The position numbers and the translations under genes were made by a program. From Mucilaginibacter sp. (GTDB taxonomy: Bacteria > Bacteroidota > Bacteroidia > Sphingobacteriales > Sphingobacteriaceae), in assembly GCA_028288305.1 (NCBI GenBank), contig JAQBOA010000064.1:1-64000 (forward strand): 64,000 nucleotides of DNA, in the 5' to 3' direction. Below are positions 8,328 to 17,288 of the stretch, piece after piece. Numbering within the stretch: position 1 is the stretch's first letter; the number at the start of each line of letters is the position of its first letter. The notes under the pieces were generated by a model that had not been told where the DNA came from, did not search any database, and worked only from the letters and a program-made list of their open reading frames with translations.

Positions 8328-8450
8328 AGTATCAAGTAGTTAGTATCAAGTATCAAGATAGAACCCCTGCTATTTACACTTATATTAATTGTAACCAACT
8401 AATAGATAATTTTCGTACTTGCTACTTGATACTAGCTACTTGATACTTCA
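8328..8450. repeat. word-type inverted repeat (agtatcaag) between riboswitch and metH
   Basis: Left arm 8328-8360 has several copies of agtatcaag. Right arm 8417-8449 has the complement, cttgatact. The arms could form a long stem in the metH leader just before the start codon. The identical word appears in the coding sequence of valS at 17894-17927. Confidence 0.75.
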
Positions 8451-8451
8451 A

Positions 8452-11400
8452 ATGGATATTAAAAAAGAATTAGAAAAACGCATCCTGGTTATTGACGGGG
8501 CAATGGGTACTATGATACAGCGGTACGAATTATCCGAGGAGGATTTTCGTGGCGACCGTTTTCGTGATCATGCTTCTGATCTTAAAGGCAATAACGACCT
8601 GCTGAATATAACGCGTCCTGATGTGATCAAAGCCATCCATGCCGAATACCTGGATGCAGGCGCTGATATTATTGAAACCAATACCTTCAGTACGCAACGA
8701 ATTTCTTTGGCCGATTATCACCTGGAAGAACTTGCATATGAACTTAGCTATGAAGGTGCGCGCATAGCCCGTGAGGTGGTTGACGAATACAATAAAAAAA
8801 CACCGGGTAAACCCCGTTTTGTAGCTGGTGCCGTTGGTCCGACTAACAGAACCGCATCGCTGTCGCCAGATGTTAATGATCCCGGCTATCGTGCCGTTTC
8901 ATTTGATGATCTTGCCGAAGCCTACTACGACCAGGTTCGCGGCCTTGTTGATGGTGGCGCTGATGTGTTATTAATTGAAACCATATTTGATACACTTAAC
9001 GCTAAAGCAGCATTATTTGCCATAAACAGGTACGCTGATGAGTCGGGCGAACACCTGCCAATTATGATTTCGGGGACTATTACCGATGCCTCTGGTCGTA
9101 CACTTTCTGGCCAAACGGTTGAGGCTTTCTGGAATTCTGTGCGTCATGCCAATTTGTTATCTGTGGGGTTAAACTGTGCTTTAGGTGCAAAGGAAATGCG
9201 TCCGCACCTGCAGGAATTATCCGAAAAGGCTGATGTATTTATTTCAGCCTATCCGAACGCCGGTTTACCAAACGAGTTTGGGCAGTATGATGAAACCGCC
9301 CATGAAACCGCCCATCAGGTTGATGATTTTATGAAAGCCGGCCTAACAAATATTGTTGGTGGCTGCTGCGGAACAACACCTGAGCATATACGTTGCATTG
9401 CTGAAAAAGCGGCCAAATATCCTCCCCGCATAAAACCGGTAATTGAACCTTATTTACGGTTAAGCGGCTTGGAAGCGGTTACACTTACACCAGAAGCTAA
9501 TTTTGCAAACATAGGCGAACGTACGAATATAACCGGCTCGCCAAAGTTTTCGAAATTGATATTGGCTGAAGATTACGAAGCTGCATTAGCTGTAGCTCTG
9601 CAGCAGGTTGAAGGTGGTGCACAGGTGATCGACATAAATATGGATGAAGGCATGATCGATTCGGAAGCTGTAATGGTTAAGTTCCTTAACCTGGTAGCGT
9701 CCGAGCCTGATATTGCCAAATTGCCTATTATGATCGATTCATCTAAATGGACAGTTATAGAAGCAGGTTTAAAATGCTTGCAAGGTAAAGGGATTGTTAA
9801 TTCCATTTCTTTAAAAGAGGGTGAAGAAAAATTTAAAGAGCATGCGCGAAAAATATTAAGCTATGGCGCGGCAACTGTTGTTATGGCTTTTGACGAAAAA
9901 GGCCAGGCAGATTCGCTAGATCGCCGTAAGGAAATTTGTGAACGCTCCTATAATATTTTAGTAAATGAAGTCGGTTTTCCGCCACAGGATATTATTTTCG
10001 ATCCAAATATACTAACCGTAGCAACCGGACTTGAAGAGCATAATAACTATGCGGTCGACTTTATTGAAGCTACCCGTTGGATAAAAGCAAATTTACCGTA
10101 TGCTAAAGTGAGCGGAGGGGTAAGTAATATCTCGTTCTCCTTCCGGGGAAATAATGTTGTTCGCGAAGCGATGCACTCTGCATTTTTATACCATGCCATT
10201 AAAGCAGGTCTGGATATGGGTATTGTAAACGCAGGTATGCTCGAAGTATATGAAGAAATACCAAAAGATTTATTAGAACTTGTTGAGGATGTTTTGCTTA
10301 ACCGTCGTGATGATGCTACAGAGCGTTTGGTTGAGTTTGCCGATACTATAAAAAGCAAGGGTAAAGAGATAGTACGTGATGAAGAATGGCGCAAAGGTCC
10401 TGTAGCAGAGCGCTTATCTCATGCACTGGTAAAGGGAATTATTGAATATCTTGATGATGATGTAGAGGAAGCAAGACAGGCTTATGATAAACCATTAGAG
10501 GTTATAGAAGGCCCGTTAATGGACGGAATGAACATAGTAGGCGACTTGTTTGGCGCCGGTAAAATGTTTTTGCCGCAGGTAGTAAAATCAGCCCGTGTAA
10601 TGAAAAAAGCAGTTGCTTATTTATTACCATTTATCGAGTTGGAAAAGCAACGGGTTATTGATGCCGGAGAAGATTCAAGTGGAAGCAGGGCTAATGCGGG
10701 GAAAGTTTTAATGGCTACAGTAAAAGGCGATGTGCATGACATTGGTAAAAACATTGTAGGCGTGGTTTTAGCCTGCAATAACTTTGAAGTAATTGACCTT
10801 GGTGTGATGGTTCCTGCACAAAGGATTATAGAAGAAGCTAAAAAGCATAATGTTGATATTATTGGCTTAAGTGGTTTAATTACACCATCACTTGATGAAA
10901 TGGTGCATTTTGCCAAAGAAATGGAACGCGAAGGCTTTACTATTCCGCTGATTATTGGCGGTGCTACCACCTCGCGCATTCATGCTGCCGTAAAAGTTGA
11001 CCCTCATTATTCAGGTCCGGCTATTCATGTTTTGGATGCGTCCAGGAGTGTAACAGTTTGCAGCAGTTTGATGAATAAGGACCAGCGTGGCCCTTATACC
11101 AAGGGGATAAAAGAGGAATACGCAAAAGCGCGTGAAGCCCATTTAAACAAACGTTCTGATAAACGCTTTATCAGTATTGGAGATGCAAGAAGCTCAAAGT
11201 TCCAGATAAGTTTGGATGGTGATATCGCACCAAAACCAACCTTTACCGGCACTAAAGTTCTTGAAGCTTATCCTTTAGAGGAACTGGTACCTTATATAGA
11301 CTGGACCCCATTTTTCCATACCTGGGAACTGCGCGGCAGCTATCCCAAAATATTTAATGACAAATATGTAGGAGTAGAAGCCAAAAAGCTATATGATGAT

Positions 11401-12141
11401 GCACAGGTGCTGTTAAAGAAAATAGTTAAAGAGAAATTGCTACAGGCGAACGGCGTAATCGGCTTTTGGCCTGCTAACAGTATTGGCGATGATATTGAGG
11501 TTTATACCGACGATAGCCGTAAAACTTTACTTACAAGGATACATACACTACGTCAGCAGGCTGAAAAGGTAAAAGGCGAACCGTATTACGCTTTAGCCGA
11601 TTTTATCGCACCGAAAGACAGCGGCATACCCGATTATTGGGGAGGCTTTGCCGTTACAACAGGTATTGGTTGTGATGAATTAGTGGCAGAATTTGAACGC
11701 GACCACGACGATTATAACAGCATTATGGCCAAAGCCCTTGCCGACCGTTTAGCGGAAGCATTTGCTGAAAAAATGCACGAACTGGTACGAAAAGAATACT
11801 GGGGATATGCAAAAAGTGAGCAACTTGGCACCGATGAACTGATAAAAGAAGAATACCAGGGTATCCGTCCGGCGCCAGGGTATCCAGCTTGTCCCGATCA
11901 TACCGAAAAAACTACTTTATTTGAGCTGTTAAAAGCTGAAGAAAATGCGCATATGCACCTTACCGAAAGTTTAGCCATGACACCGGCCGCATCAGTAAGC
12001 GGGTTTTATTTCGCACATCCGCAGGCAAGGTATTTTGGGCTAGGGAAGATAAGTAAAGACCAAGTGGAGGATTATGCAGTGCGGAAAAATTTATCGATAG
12101 AAGAAATAGAAAGATGGCTGGGGCCGAATTTGGCATATTGA
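8452..12141 (+). CDS. metH: cobalamin-dependent methionine synthase
   Basis: MetH moves the methyl group from 5-methyltetrahydrofolate to homocysteine through B12. The 1229-residue protein is complete. The homocysteine domain has zinc ligands Cys242, Cys305 and Cys306 (GGCCGTT). The pterin-binding domain follows (about 350-620, [11 protein letters not shown]), then the B12 cap and B12-binding domain with DVHDIGKN (760-767; His762 is the lower cobalt ligand), then the AdoMet reactivation domain with RPAPGY near the C-terminus. I place the start at the ATG at 8452 (MDIKKELEK); an in-frame ATG 33 bases earlier would only translate the repeat arm. It is controlled by a SAM-I riboswitch and followed by metF, which supplies its methyl donor. 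Confidence 0.97.
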   Translation: MDIKKELEKRILVIDGAMGTMIQRYELSEEDFRGDRFRDHASDLKGNNDLLNITRPDVIKAIHAEYLDAGADIIETNTFSTQRISLADYHLEELAYELSYEGARIAREVVDEYNKKTPGKPRFVAGAVGPTNRTASLSPDVNDPGYRAVSFDDLAEAYYDQVRGLVDGGADVLLIETIFDTLNAKAALFAINRYADESGEHLPIMISGTITDASGRTLSGQTVEAFWNSVRHANLLSVGLNCALGAKEMRPHLQELSEKADVFISAYPNAGLPNEFGQYDETAHETAHQVDDFMKAGLTNIVGGCCGTTPEHIRCIAEKAAKYPPRIKPVIEPYLRLSGLEAVTLTPEANFANIGERTNITGSPKFSKLILAEDYEAALAVALQQVEGGAQVIDINMDEGMIDSEAVMVKFLNLVASEPDIAKLPIMIDSSKWTVIEAGLKCLQGKGIVNSISLKEGEEKFKEHARKILSYGAATVVMAFDEKGQADSLDRRKEICERSYNILVNEVGFPPQDIIFDPNILTVATGLEEHNNYAVDFIEATRWIKANLPYAKVSGGVSNISFSFRGNNVVREAMHSAFLYHAIKAGLDMGIVNAGMLEVYEEIPKDLLELVEDVLLNRRDDATERLVEFADTIKSKGKEIVRDEEWRKGPVAERLSHALVKGIIEYLDDDVEEARQAYDKPLEVIEGPLMDGMNIVGDLFGAGKMFLPQVVKSARVMKKAVAYLLPFIELEKQRVIDAGEDSSGSRANAGKVLMATVKGDVHDIGKNIVGVVLACNNFEVIDLGVMVPAQRIIEEAKKHNVDIIGLSGLITPSLDEMVHFAKEMEREGFTIPLIIGGATTSRIHAAVKVDPHYSGPAIHVLDASRSVTVCSSLMNKDQRGPYTKGIKEEYAKAREAHLNKRSDKRFISIGDARSSKFQISLDGDIAPKPTFTGTKVLEAYPLEELVPYIDWTPFFHTWELRGSYPKIFNDKYVGVEAKKLYDDAQVLLKKIVKEKLLQANGVIGFWPANSIGDDIEVYTDDSRKTLLTRIHTLRQQAEKVKGEPYYALADFIAPKDSGIPDYWGGFAVTTGIGCDELVAEFERDHDDYNSIMAKALADRLAEAFAEKMHELVRKEYWGYAKSEQLGTDELIKEEYQGIRPAPGYPACPDHTEKTTLFELLKAEENAHMHLTESLAMTPAASVSGFYFAHPQARYFGLGKISKDQVEDYAVRKNLSIEEIERWLGPNLAY

Positions 12142-12163
12142 TATAAACAGATAAAATAAGAGA

Positions 12164-12252
12164 TTTGTCATTGCGAGGAACGAAGCAATCGCGAACTAAT
12201 GCATAACGGTCATGCACGGCTACGAGATTGCTTCGTTCCTCGCAATGACAAA
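12164..12252. repeat. palindromic element with 27-base perfect arms (cattgcgaggaacgaagc)
   Basis: The left arm 12164-12190 (core tcattgcgaggaacgaagca) and the right arm 12226-12252 are exact inverted copies around a 35-base loop. A second member of the same family, with one core base changed, is at 31606-31691. It lies between metH and metF and would form a very stable hairpin in their joint transcript. Confidence 0.85.
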
Positions 12253-12267
12253 AGGGAAAATTACTAA

Positions 12268-13221
12268 ATGAAAATAACCGAACATATTCACAACGCCAAA
12301 GGCAAAACACTTTTTTCGTTTGAACTTTTACCACCTATTAAAGGGCAAAGCATACAGGGCATTTATGATGCGATAGACCCGTTGATGGAGTTTAATCCGC
12401 CGTTTATTGATGTAACTTATCATAGGGAAGATTACATTTATAAGCAGCATGATAATGGTCTGCTCGAAAAAGTGGCTTATCGTAAGCGCCCGGGAACTGT
12501 AGCCATTTGTGCGGCAATCATGAACCGTTATAAAGTAGATGCTGTTCCCCATTTGATATGCGGTGGTTTTACAAAAGAAGAAACAGAAAATGCGCTGATC
12601 GATCTTCAATTTTTGGGAATTGATAATGTGCTGGTTTTACGCGGTGATGCCCGCCATGCTGATAGCTCTTTTATACCCACCCCTGGCGGTCACTCATATG
12701 CTACAGATTTATTACAGCAGGTAGCTGATATGAATAAGGGTAAATATTTATACGAAGACCATGAAGTAGTTAAAGCTAATTTTTGCATTGGTGTTGCAGG
12801 TTATCCCGAAAAACATTTTGAAGCACCTAACTTAAAAACCGACTTTAAGTACTTAAAACAAAAGGTTGATATGGGCGCTGATTTTATTGTTACCCAGATG
12901 TTTTTTGATAATAAAAAGTACTGTGAGTTTGTAAAGCAGTGCCGCGAAAATGGCATTAACGTTCCAATTATACCGGGGTTAAAGCCTATTACCTCATCCA
13001 AACAATTGATTAGTTTGCCTAAAATATTTCATATTGATATACCCGACGATTTGAGCGATGCCGTACATGCCTGTAAATCAGAAAAAGAAGTAAAGGATGC
13101 AGGTATTGAATGGATGATAGCCCAATGTAAAGAACTGATAGAGTTTGGCGTACCAGTGCTTCATTTTTATACCATGAGCAACCCTGGCCCTACTAAAAGA
13201 ATTGCAGAAGCGATATTTTAA
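12268..13221 (+). CDS. metF: 5,10-methylenetetrahydrofolate reductase
   Basis: MetF is an FAD enzyme that reduces methylene-THF to 5-methyl-THF for MetH. The 317-residue protein shows the family start FSFELLPP (with the catalytic Glu), then DVTYHRED, NVLVLRGDAR, the VAGYPEKH segment and GADFIVTQMFFDN, all in the expected order of the TIM barrel. It lies directly downstream of metH in the same direction, separated by the palindromic element, so the pair forms a functional methionine unit. It may share the upstream riboswitch if the palindrome does not stop transcription. Confidence 0.96.
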   Translation: MKITEHIHNAKGKTLFSFELLPPIKGQSIQGIYDAIDPLMEFNPPFIDVTYHREDYIYKQHDNGLLEKVAYRKRPGTVAICAAIMNRYKVDAVPHLICGGFTKEETENALIDLQFLGIDNVLVLRGDARHADSSFIPTPGGHSYATDLLQQVADMNKGKYLYEDHEVVKANFCIGVAGYPEKHFEAPNLKTDFKYLKQKVDMGADFIVTQMFFDNKKYCEFVKQCRENGINVPIIPGLKPITSSKQLISLPKIFHIDIPDDLSDAVHACKSEKEVKDAGIEWMIAQCKELIEFGVPVLHFYTMSNPGPTKRIAEAIF

Positions 13222-13231
13222 GGAAATAATC

Positions 13232-13266
13232 AGACTTGCGAAGTTTTGAAAACTTCGCAAGTCTTT
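13232..13266 (+). terminator. palindromic terminator after metF
   Basis: A 16-base perfect stem, AGACTTGCGAAGTTTT with AAAACTTCGCAAGTCT, has a single-base loop and a following T run. It ends 45 bases past metF. A near copy is found at 14818-14850 on the other side of the next gene. Confidence 0.8.
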
Positions 13267-13344
13267 TCGTTGAAAGAATTGCACAGCGATATTTTAGTTG
13301 TTATATTTAAGGACTTAAACTTAACAACTAAGACCTTCACAATA

Positions 13345-14619
13345 ATGAAACTGCTTTACATCTATCTGCTTGCAGCTTTGCCATCAGTTATTTTTGCTCA
13401 ATCAAATTATCAACAAGGCTATATTTTAAAAAACAATGGCGACACTTTAAGGGGATACATTAATTACAACGAGTCGAGTTATTCTCCTGTAGCTATTAAA
13501 TTTAAGGTAAGTAAAGATGATAAGGCTATGCAGCAATTTACCGCTTTGGACATCAAGGCGTTTCAGATAACCGGATTTGAGGATTATGTTAGCTACGTTG
13601 GCTCCATAAGCACGAACAAAAACGTCGTTCCTAATTTGCCTGGTGGCCTGGATACAAGTACTACAAATGGAGCGGTGTTTTTAGAACCATTAATTACCGG
13701 TCGGCACATCACTCTTTTTTATAATAATGAACCAAGTAAAAATAGGTTTTTTATCGCCGAAACAAATGGACCGCCGGTTGAGTTAAAATACTACCCCTAT
13801 TATGAAGATGCAGCAACGAGTATTGTTGAGCATTACATATACCGAGGGCAATTACTATTGTACAATAACAAATTTAATGGCGGAAACCCACAATTAGTAA
13901 GCAAAATAAATGATGTGATGTTTAACAAAGCTGACCTTGAAAAAATTGTTAACTTAATAAACAATGATGGGGTTTATAAACCAAATGAGAGTCACAAGGC
14001 TAATAAAAAGCCATCAGTTATCAGGTTATTTGCGGGTGTTGGCGCAAACAGTATAACAACAGCATATACTTATGGCAGTTTCAACCCAGCCATACCTGCT
14101 AATTCAGTACAATATTCAAATTCAGTGACACCCAAAATTAGTTTGGGAGCCGACTTTTTTATTAATCCAAGTGTGCAGCAAATCATTTTCAGGATAGAAT
14201 TGTCTTATTCTTATTCAAATAACAGGTTTGATCATTCCGTAACGGCAGAAAATGCTACGATCAACAGCTATAGTTTGGCATTTACTCAACGTACAATTAC
14301 AGTAACGCCACAAGTTTTATTTAATATTTATAATAAAAATAAATTAAAAATATACATCGACGGCGGCTTGTCAGATAATAATACATTCATCCCCAGCAAT
14401 ACAGAAGTCTCTAATGGTTTCAGTGTTGATTACCTTTATAAGTTTAAACCTTTTTGGGCTAATTATGCTTTTCAAGCCGGAGTGGTATTAGACAAAAAAA
14501 TAGAATTTGCATTTACCTTTACCAATTCGGTACCCTCTTTGACTACTTTTCCGGATGTTGTTACTATTGCCAACCGTTCAACATGCTTCAGTGTGAAATA
14601 TTTATTTGGCCGCAATTAA
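13345..14619 (+). CDS. secreted protein with probable C-terminal outer-membrane beta-barrel, unknown role
   Basis: The start is taken at the ATG at 13345 because it opens a clean signal peptide (MKLLYIYLLAALPSVIFAQ, cut after AQ); an upstream start would run through the terminator hairpin. The mature 405 residues begin with a domain of the type GYILKNNGDTLRGYINY, which I have seen in many Bacteroidota secreted proteins of unknown function. The last ~170 residues alternate polar and hydrophobic residues and finish in an aromatic-rich strand (CFSVKYLFG), as outer-membrane barrels do. The gene is alone, bracketed by two copies of the same palindrome. Confidence 0.75.
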   Translation: MKLLYIYLLAALPSVIFAQSNYQQGYILKNNGDTLRGYINYNESSYSPVAIKFKVSKDDKAMQQFTALDIKAFQITGFEDYVSYVGSISTNKNVVPNLPGGLDTSTTNGAVFLEPLITGRHITLFYNNEPSKNRFFIAETNGPPVELKYYPYYEDAATSIVEHYIYRGQLLLYNNKFNGGNPQLVSKINDVMFNKADLEKIVNLINNDGVYKPNESHKANKKPSVIRLFAGVGANSITTAYTYGSFNPAIPANSVQYSNSVTPKISLGADFFINPSVQQIIFRIELSYSYSNNRFDHSVTAENATINSYSLAFTQRTITVTPQVLFNIYNKNKLKIYIDGGLSDNNTFIPSNTEVSNGFSVDYLYKFKPFWANYAFQAGVVLDKKIEFAFTFTNSVPSLTTFPDVVTIANRSTCFSVKYLFGRN

Positions 14620-14862
14620 TGAAGCCTGAAGTGATATTAGTTAACTGATTCTGGTAATCGTTTATTCTGCAAATCTCAGTACGTACAGCAACGACGAGGT
14701 TTGCTTTTAGGGCAGATACTTACCGGCTTGATCTTTTACTTATCCAAGTTTTACTACTGACTGGGGTTATTCCTGGATTTCAGTCTTTAATAAATTATCA
14801 ACAGACGTTAAAATAACAGACTTACGAAGTTTTAAAATCTCCGTAAGTCTAACTTTGGGGCT
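14620..14862. other. intergenic region with palindrome, no gene seen
   Basis: Between two convergent genes. Apart from the palindrome at 14818-14850 I see no reading frame, RNA gene or promoter motif. Confidence 0.5.
14818..14850. terminator. palindrome / bidirectional terminator (second copy of the 13232 family)
   Basis: AGACTTACGAAGTTTT pairs with ATCTCCGTAAGTCT, close in sequence to the hairpin at 13232-13266. It lies between convergent genes and can serve both. Confidence 0.65.
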
Positions 14863-16935
14863 TTACCAAACGTTAGTCCTATCTTCCGGTTTCTTATACA
14901 TTTTATCACCCGGCTTTACATCAAATGCGGTATACCAGGCATCAATGTTAGTTAAAGGAGCGTTGGCGCGATATTGCTCAGGAGAATGCGGATCTACTAA
15001 TATACGCTGTGCTGCAGCTTCAGGACGTTGTGTGCCTCTCCATACCTGTGCCCACGAAAGGAAAAAACGCTGATCAGGTGTAAATCCATCAATTTTTTTG
15101 TGAGATTTCCCTTCTTTGGTTTTCTTAAAAGCAGCATAGGCTACATTTAAACCGCCCAGATCAGCAAGGTTCTCGCCTAAAGTTAATTTGCCATTTACAT
15201 GGAGTGTATCTAACACAGTAAACGCATTGTATTGAGCAACAACCTGGTCTGCACGTGTTTTAAATTTATCAGCGTCATCTTTTGTCCACCAATCCCGTAA
15301 AGTGCCATCTGCATCATATTGCCTACCCTCATCATCAAAACCATGCGTCATTTCATGGCCAATAACAGCGCCAATACCACCGTAGTTAACAGCGTCATCG
15401 GCACCAAAATCAAAAAATGGGAACTGTAAAATACCTGCCGGGAATACAATCTCGTTATTTACGGGATTATAATAAGCATTTACAGTTGGCGGTGTCATAC
15501 CCCAGCGGGTTTTGTCAACCGGTTTATTGATCTGGCTAACCATATAATTATATTTCCAGGTAGACACCCGCCTTAAATTACCTGCATAATCGTCACGGTT
15601 AATTGATAACCCTTCATAAATTTGCCACTTATCAGGATATCCTATCTTAACAGTAAAAGCATTTAATTTTTTTAATGCACGGGCTTTTGTGGCATCACTC
15701 ATCCATATTAAATTTTGAATGCGCTCGCCCAATGTTATTTTTAAATTATTTACAAGGTCAACCATGTACTGTTTGGCGGCCGGAGTAAAGTATTTTGCAA
15801 CATATAGCTGACCTAATAATTCGCCAACGCTGCCATCAACTAAGCCCGACATACGTTCATTACGTGGGGTTTGTACTTTTTGTCCGCTCAGCGCACTACT
15901 AAAAGCAAAATTTGCCTTTACAAACGGCGAGCTTAAAGCAGACGCCGAACCTTTTAAAATATTCCATTTAAGATAAACTTTCCAATCTTCAACGGGTGTT
16001 GATGCTAACAAATCATCCTCAGTCTTAAAAAATGCAGGCTCAGCTACAATCAGCGTATCCTGTCCTGGGACTTTTAATTCGGGAAGCAACGCTACCCAGT
16101 TTAAATGCGGGGTAGTTTTGCTAAAATCGACAACCGAAAATTTGTTATAAGTAACATTAGGGTCACGTAAAGCAACTCTGCTTAACTGCACTTTGGCAAG
16201 TGCCGCTTCAATATTAAAAACAATAGCAGCGTTTTTAGCAGCTGCATCTTCACCGGTACCGGTTAAAGTAAATAAAGTAATGATATATTGCCTGTATGCG
16301 TCTTGTATTTTTTTAGTTCGTGCGTCGCTTTTTAAATAGTAATCCCGGTCTGGCAGGCTTGTGCCGCCCTGGCCAATCTCAACAATATGTTTTGTTACAT
16401 GCTTGGAGTCCTGGCTAACGCCAAAGCTAAATAATGGACTTCCCTCACCATGAGTACGTTCATAAACAACTTCATTAATAACGCTATTAATATTATTTAC
16501 GTTATCAATGCGCTGTAGGTCAGCTTTAATGGGGTCATAACTTAATTTTTCAATAGTAACACTGTCCATCCCGCTGGCATACAGATCACCAACGCGCTGT
16601 TCAAGGCTTCCATTGGTGTGTGATGTTTTACTTACTTCATTCAACAAACCAAGCAGTCTGTCGGTATTTTCCTGGCGAAGGATATTAAAACTCCCCCATC
16701 GGGTTTCTTTTGCCGGTATAGTATTTTCCTTCATCCAGGTACCATTGGCATACTCAAAGAAGTTATCTCCTGGCTTTACAGAAAGGTCCATATTAGCCGG
16801 ATCAATAAATTTCTTTGGAGGAATAGCGATGCTTTTTGCCTTATGTTTCTCCTTTTTTCCACCACCGGCAGCAAAGGCGTTAGCTGATAGGAATAATAGC
16901 CCTATCAACATTAAGTTTGTGAACTTTAATTTCAT
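14863..16935 (-). CDS. M13 family metallopeptidase (neprilysin/PepO type), exported
   Basis: Zinc endopeptidase of the neprilysin family, acting on short peptides outside the cytoplasm. The first ~22 residues form a signal peptide ending in ANAFA. The long helical N-terminal domain follows (about 45-430) and includes the usual DNFFEYANGTWMKE. The zinc site is HEMTH within VIGHEMTHGFDDEGRQYD, the third ligand Glu is in ENLADLGGL, and the C-terminal MYKKPEDRTNVW matches the family end (KPEDR..VW). Length 690 is normal. It is a single gene; peptide substrates are unknown. Confidence 0.94.
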   Translation of the reverse strand: MKLKFTNLMLIGLLFLSANAFAAGGGKKEKHKAKSIAIPPKKFIDPANMDLSVKPGDNFFEYANGTWMKENTIPAKETRWGSFNILRQENTDRLLGLLNEVSKTSHTNGSLEQRVGDLYASGMDSVTIEKLSYDPIKADLQRIDNVNNINSVINEVVYERTHGEGSPLFSFGVSQDSKHVTKHIVEIGQGGTSLPDRDYYLKSDARTKKIQDAYRQYIITLFTLTGTGEDAAAKNAAIVFNIEAALAKVQLSRVALRDPNVTYNKFSVVDFSKTTPHLNWVALLPELKVPGQDTLIVAEPAFFKTEDDLLASTPVEDWKVYLKWNILKGSASALSSPFVKANFAFSSALSGQKVQTPRNERMSGLVDGSVGELLGQLYVAKYFTPAAKQYMVDLVNNLKITLGERIQNLIWMSDATKARALKKLNAFTVKIGYPDKWQIYEGLSINRDDYAGNLRRVSTWKYNYMVSQINKPVDKTRWGMTPPTVNAYYNPVNNEIVFPAGILQFPFFDFGADDAVNYGGIGAVIGHEMTHGFDDEGRQYDADGTLRDWWTKDDADKFKTRADQVVAQYNAFTVLDTLHVNGKLTLGENLADLGGLNVAYAAFKKTKEGKSHKKIDGFTPDQRFFLSWAQVWRGTQRPEAAAQRILVDPHSPEQYRANAPLTNIDAWYTAFDVKPGDKMYKKPEDRTNVW

Positions 16936-17136
16936 ACTATTTAACTGAAAATTTAAAGATAATAAAATATGGAATAAAGCCCAAAACGGTAAAAGGAAAT
17001 GTTACCGGTTAAACCATTTTATTAAAAATGATAATTTAGCTTTATTTAATATCCCCTTCAAAAAGCGTTGCAGAGGCAATATTTTCATAGCCTGTTGTGT
17101 CTTTAAGAGTAACTTTTAAATTGTAAAATTATTGTG
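16936..17136. other. divergent intergenic region, no gene seen
   Basis: AT-rich region between the divergent M13 peptidase and valS. A TATCTTTA sequence on the minus strand shortly before the peptidase gene is one base from the -7 consensus. No RNA gene is evident. Confidence 0.4.
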
Positions 17137-17277
17137 ATGAGAAGAAGTCCATAGTCGATAGCCCATGGACCATAGATGTCTTATAATCAATTGATAAATA
17201 CAAACCATGAACTATTGACCATGGCCTATGGACAAAAAAACCATGAACTATTAACTATGAACCATGAACAATCGTAT
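17137..17277. repeat. word-type inverted repeat (ccatgaac / ccatggac)
   Basis: Left side has agtccatagtcgatagcccatggaccatag and right side aaccatgaactattgaccatggcctatggac with further ccatgaacta copies, all degenerate inverted or direct copies of one word. It occupies the whole 5' region of valS up to 12 bases before the start codon. Confidence 0.7.
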
Positions 17278-17288
17278 TTTTGTACTTC

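Noticed and set aside
8419..8451. Upstream in-frame start for metH
   Set aside because: The extra eleven residues are translated from the inverted repeat arm. MetH proteins start close to the [11 protein letters not shown] segment, so the ATG at 8452 is preferred.
13246..13344. Extended start of the beta-barrel-like gene
   Set aside because: The extension runs through the palindromic terminator and lacks a signal peptide; ATG 13345 gives a proper one.
17280..17288. TTG start for valS
   Set aside because: The ATG nine bases later gives the normal MNISKTYQP start, and the TTG overlaps a possible -7 element.
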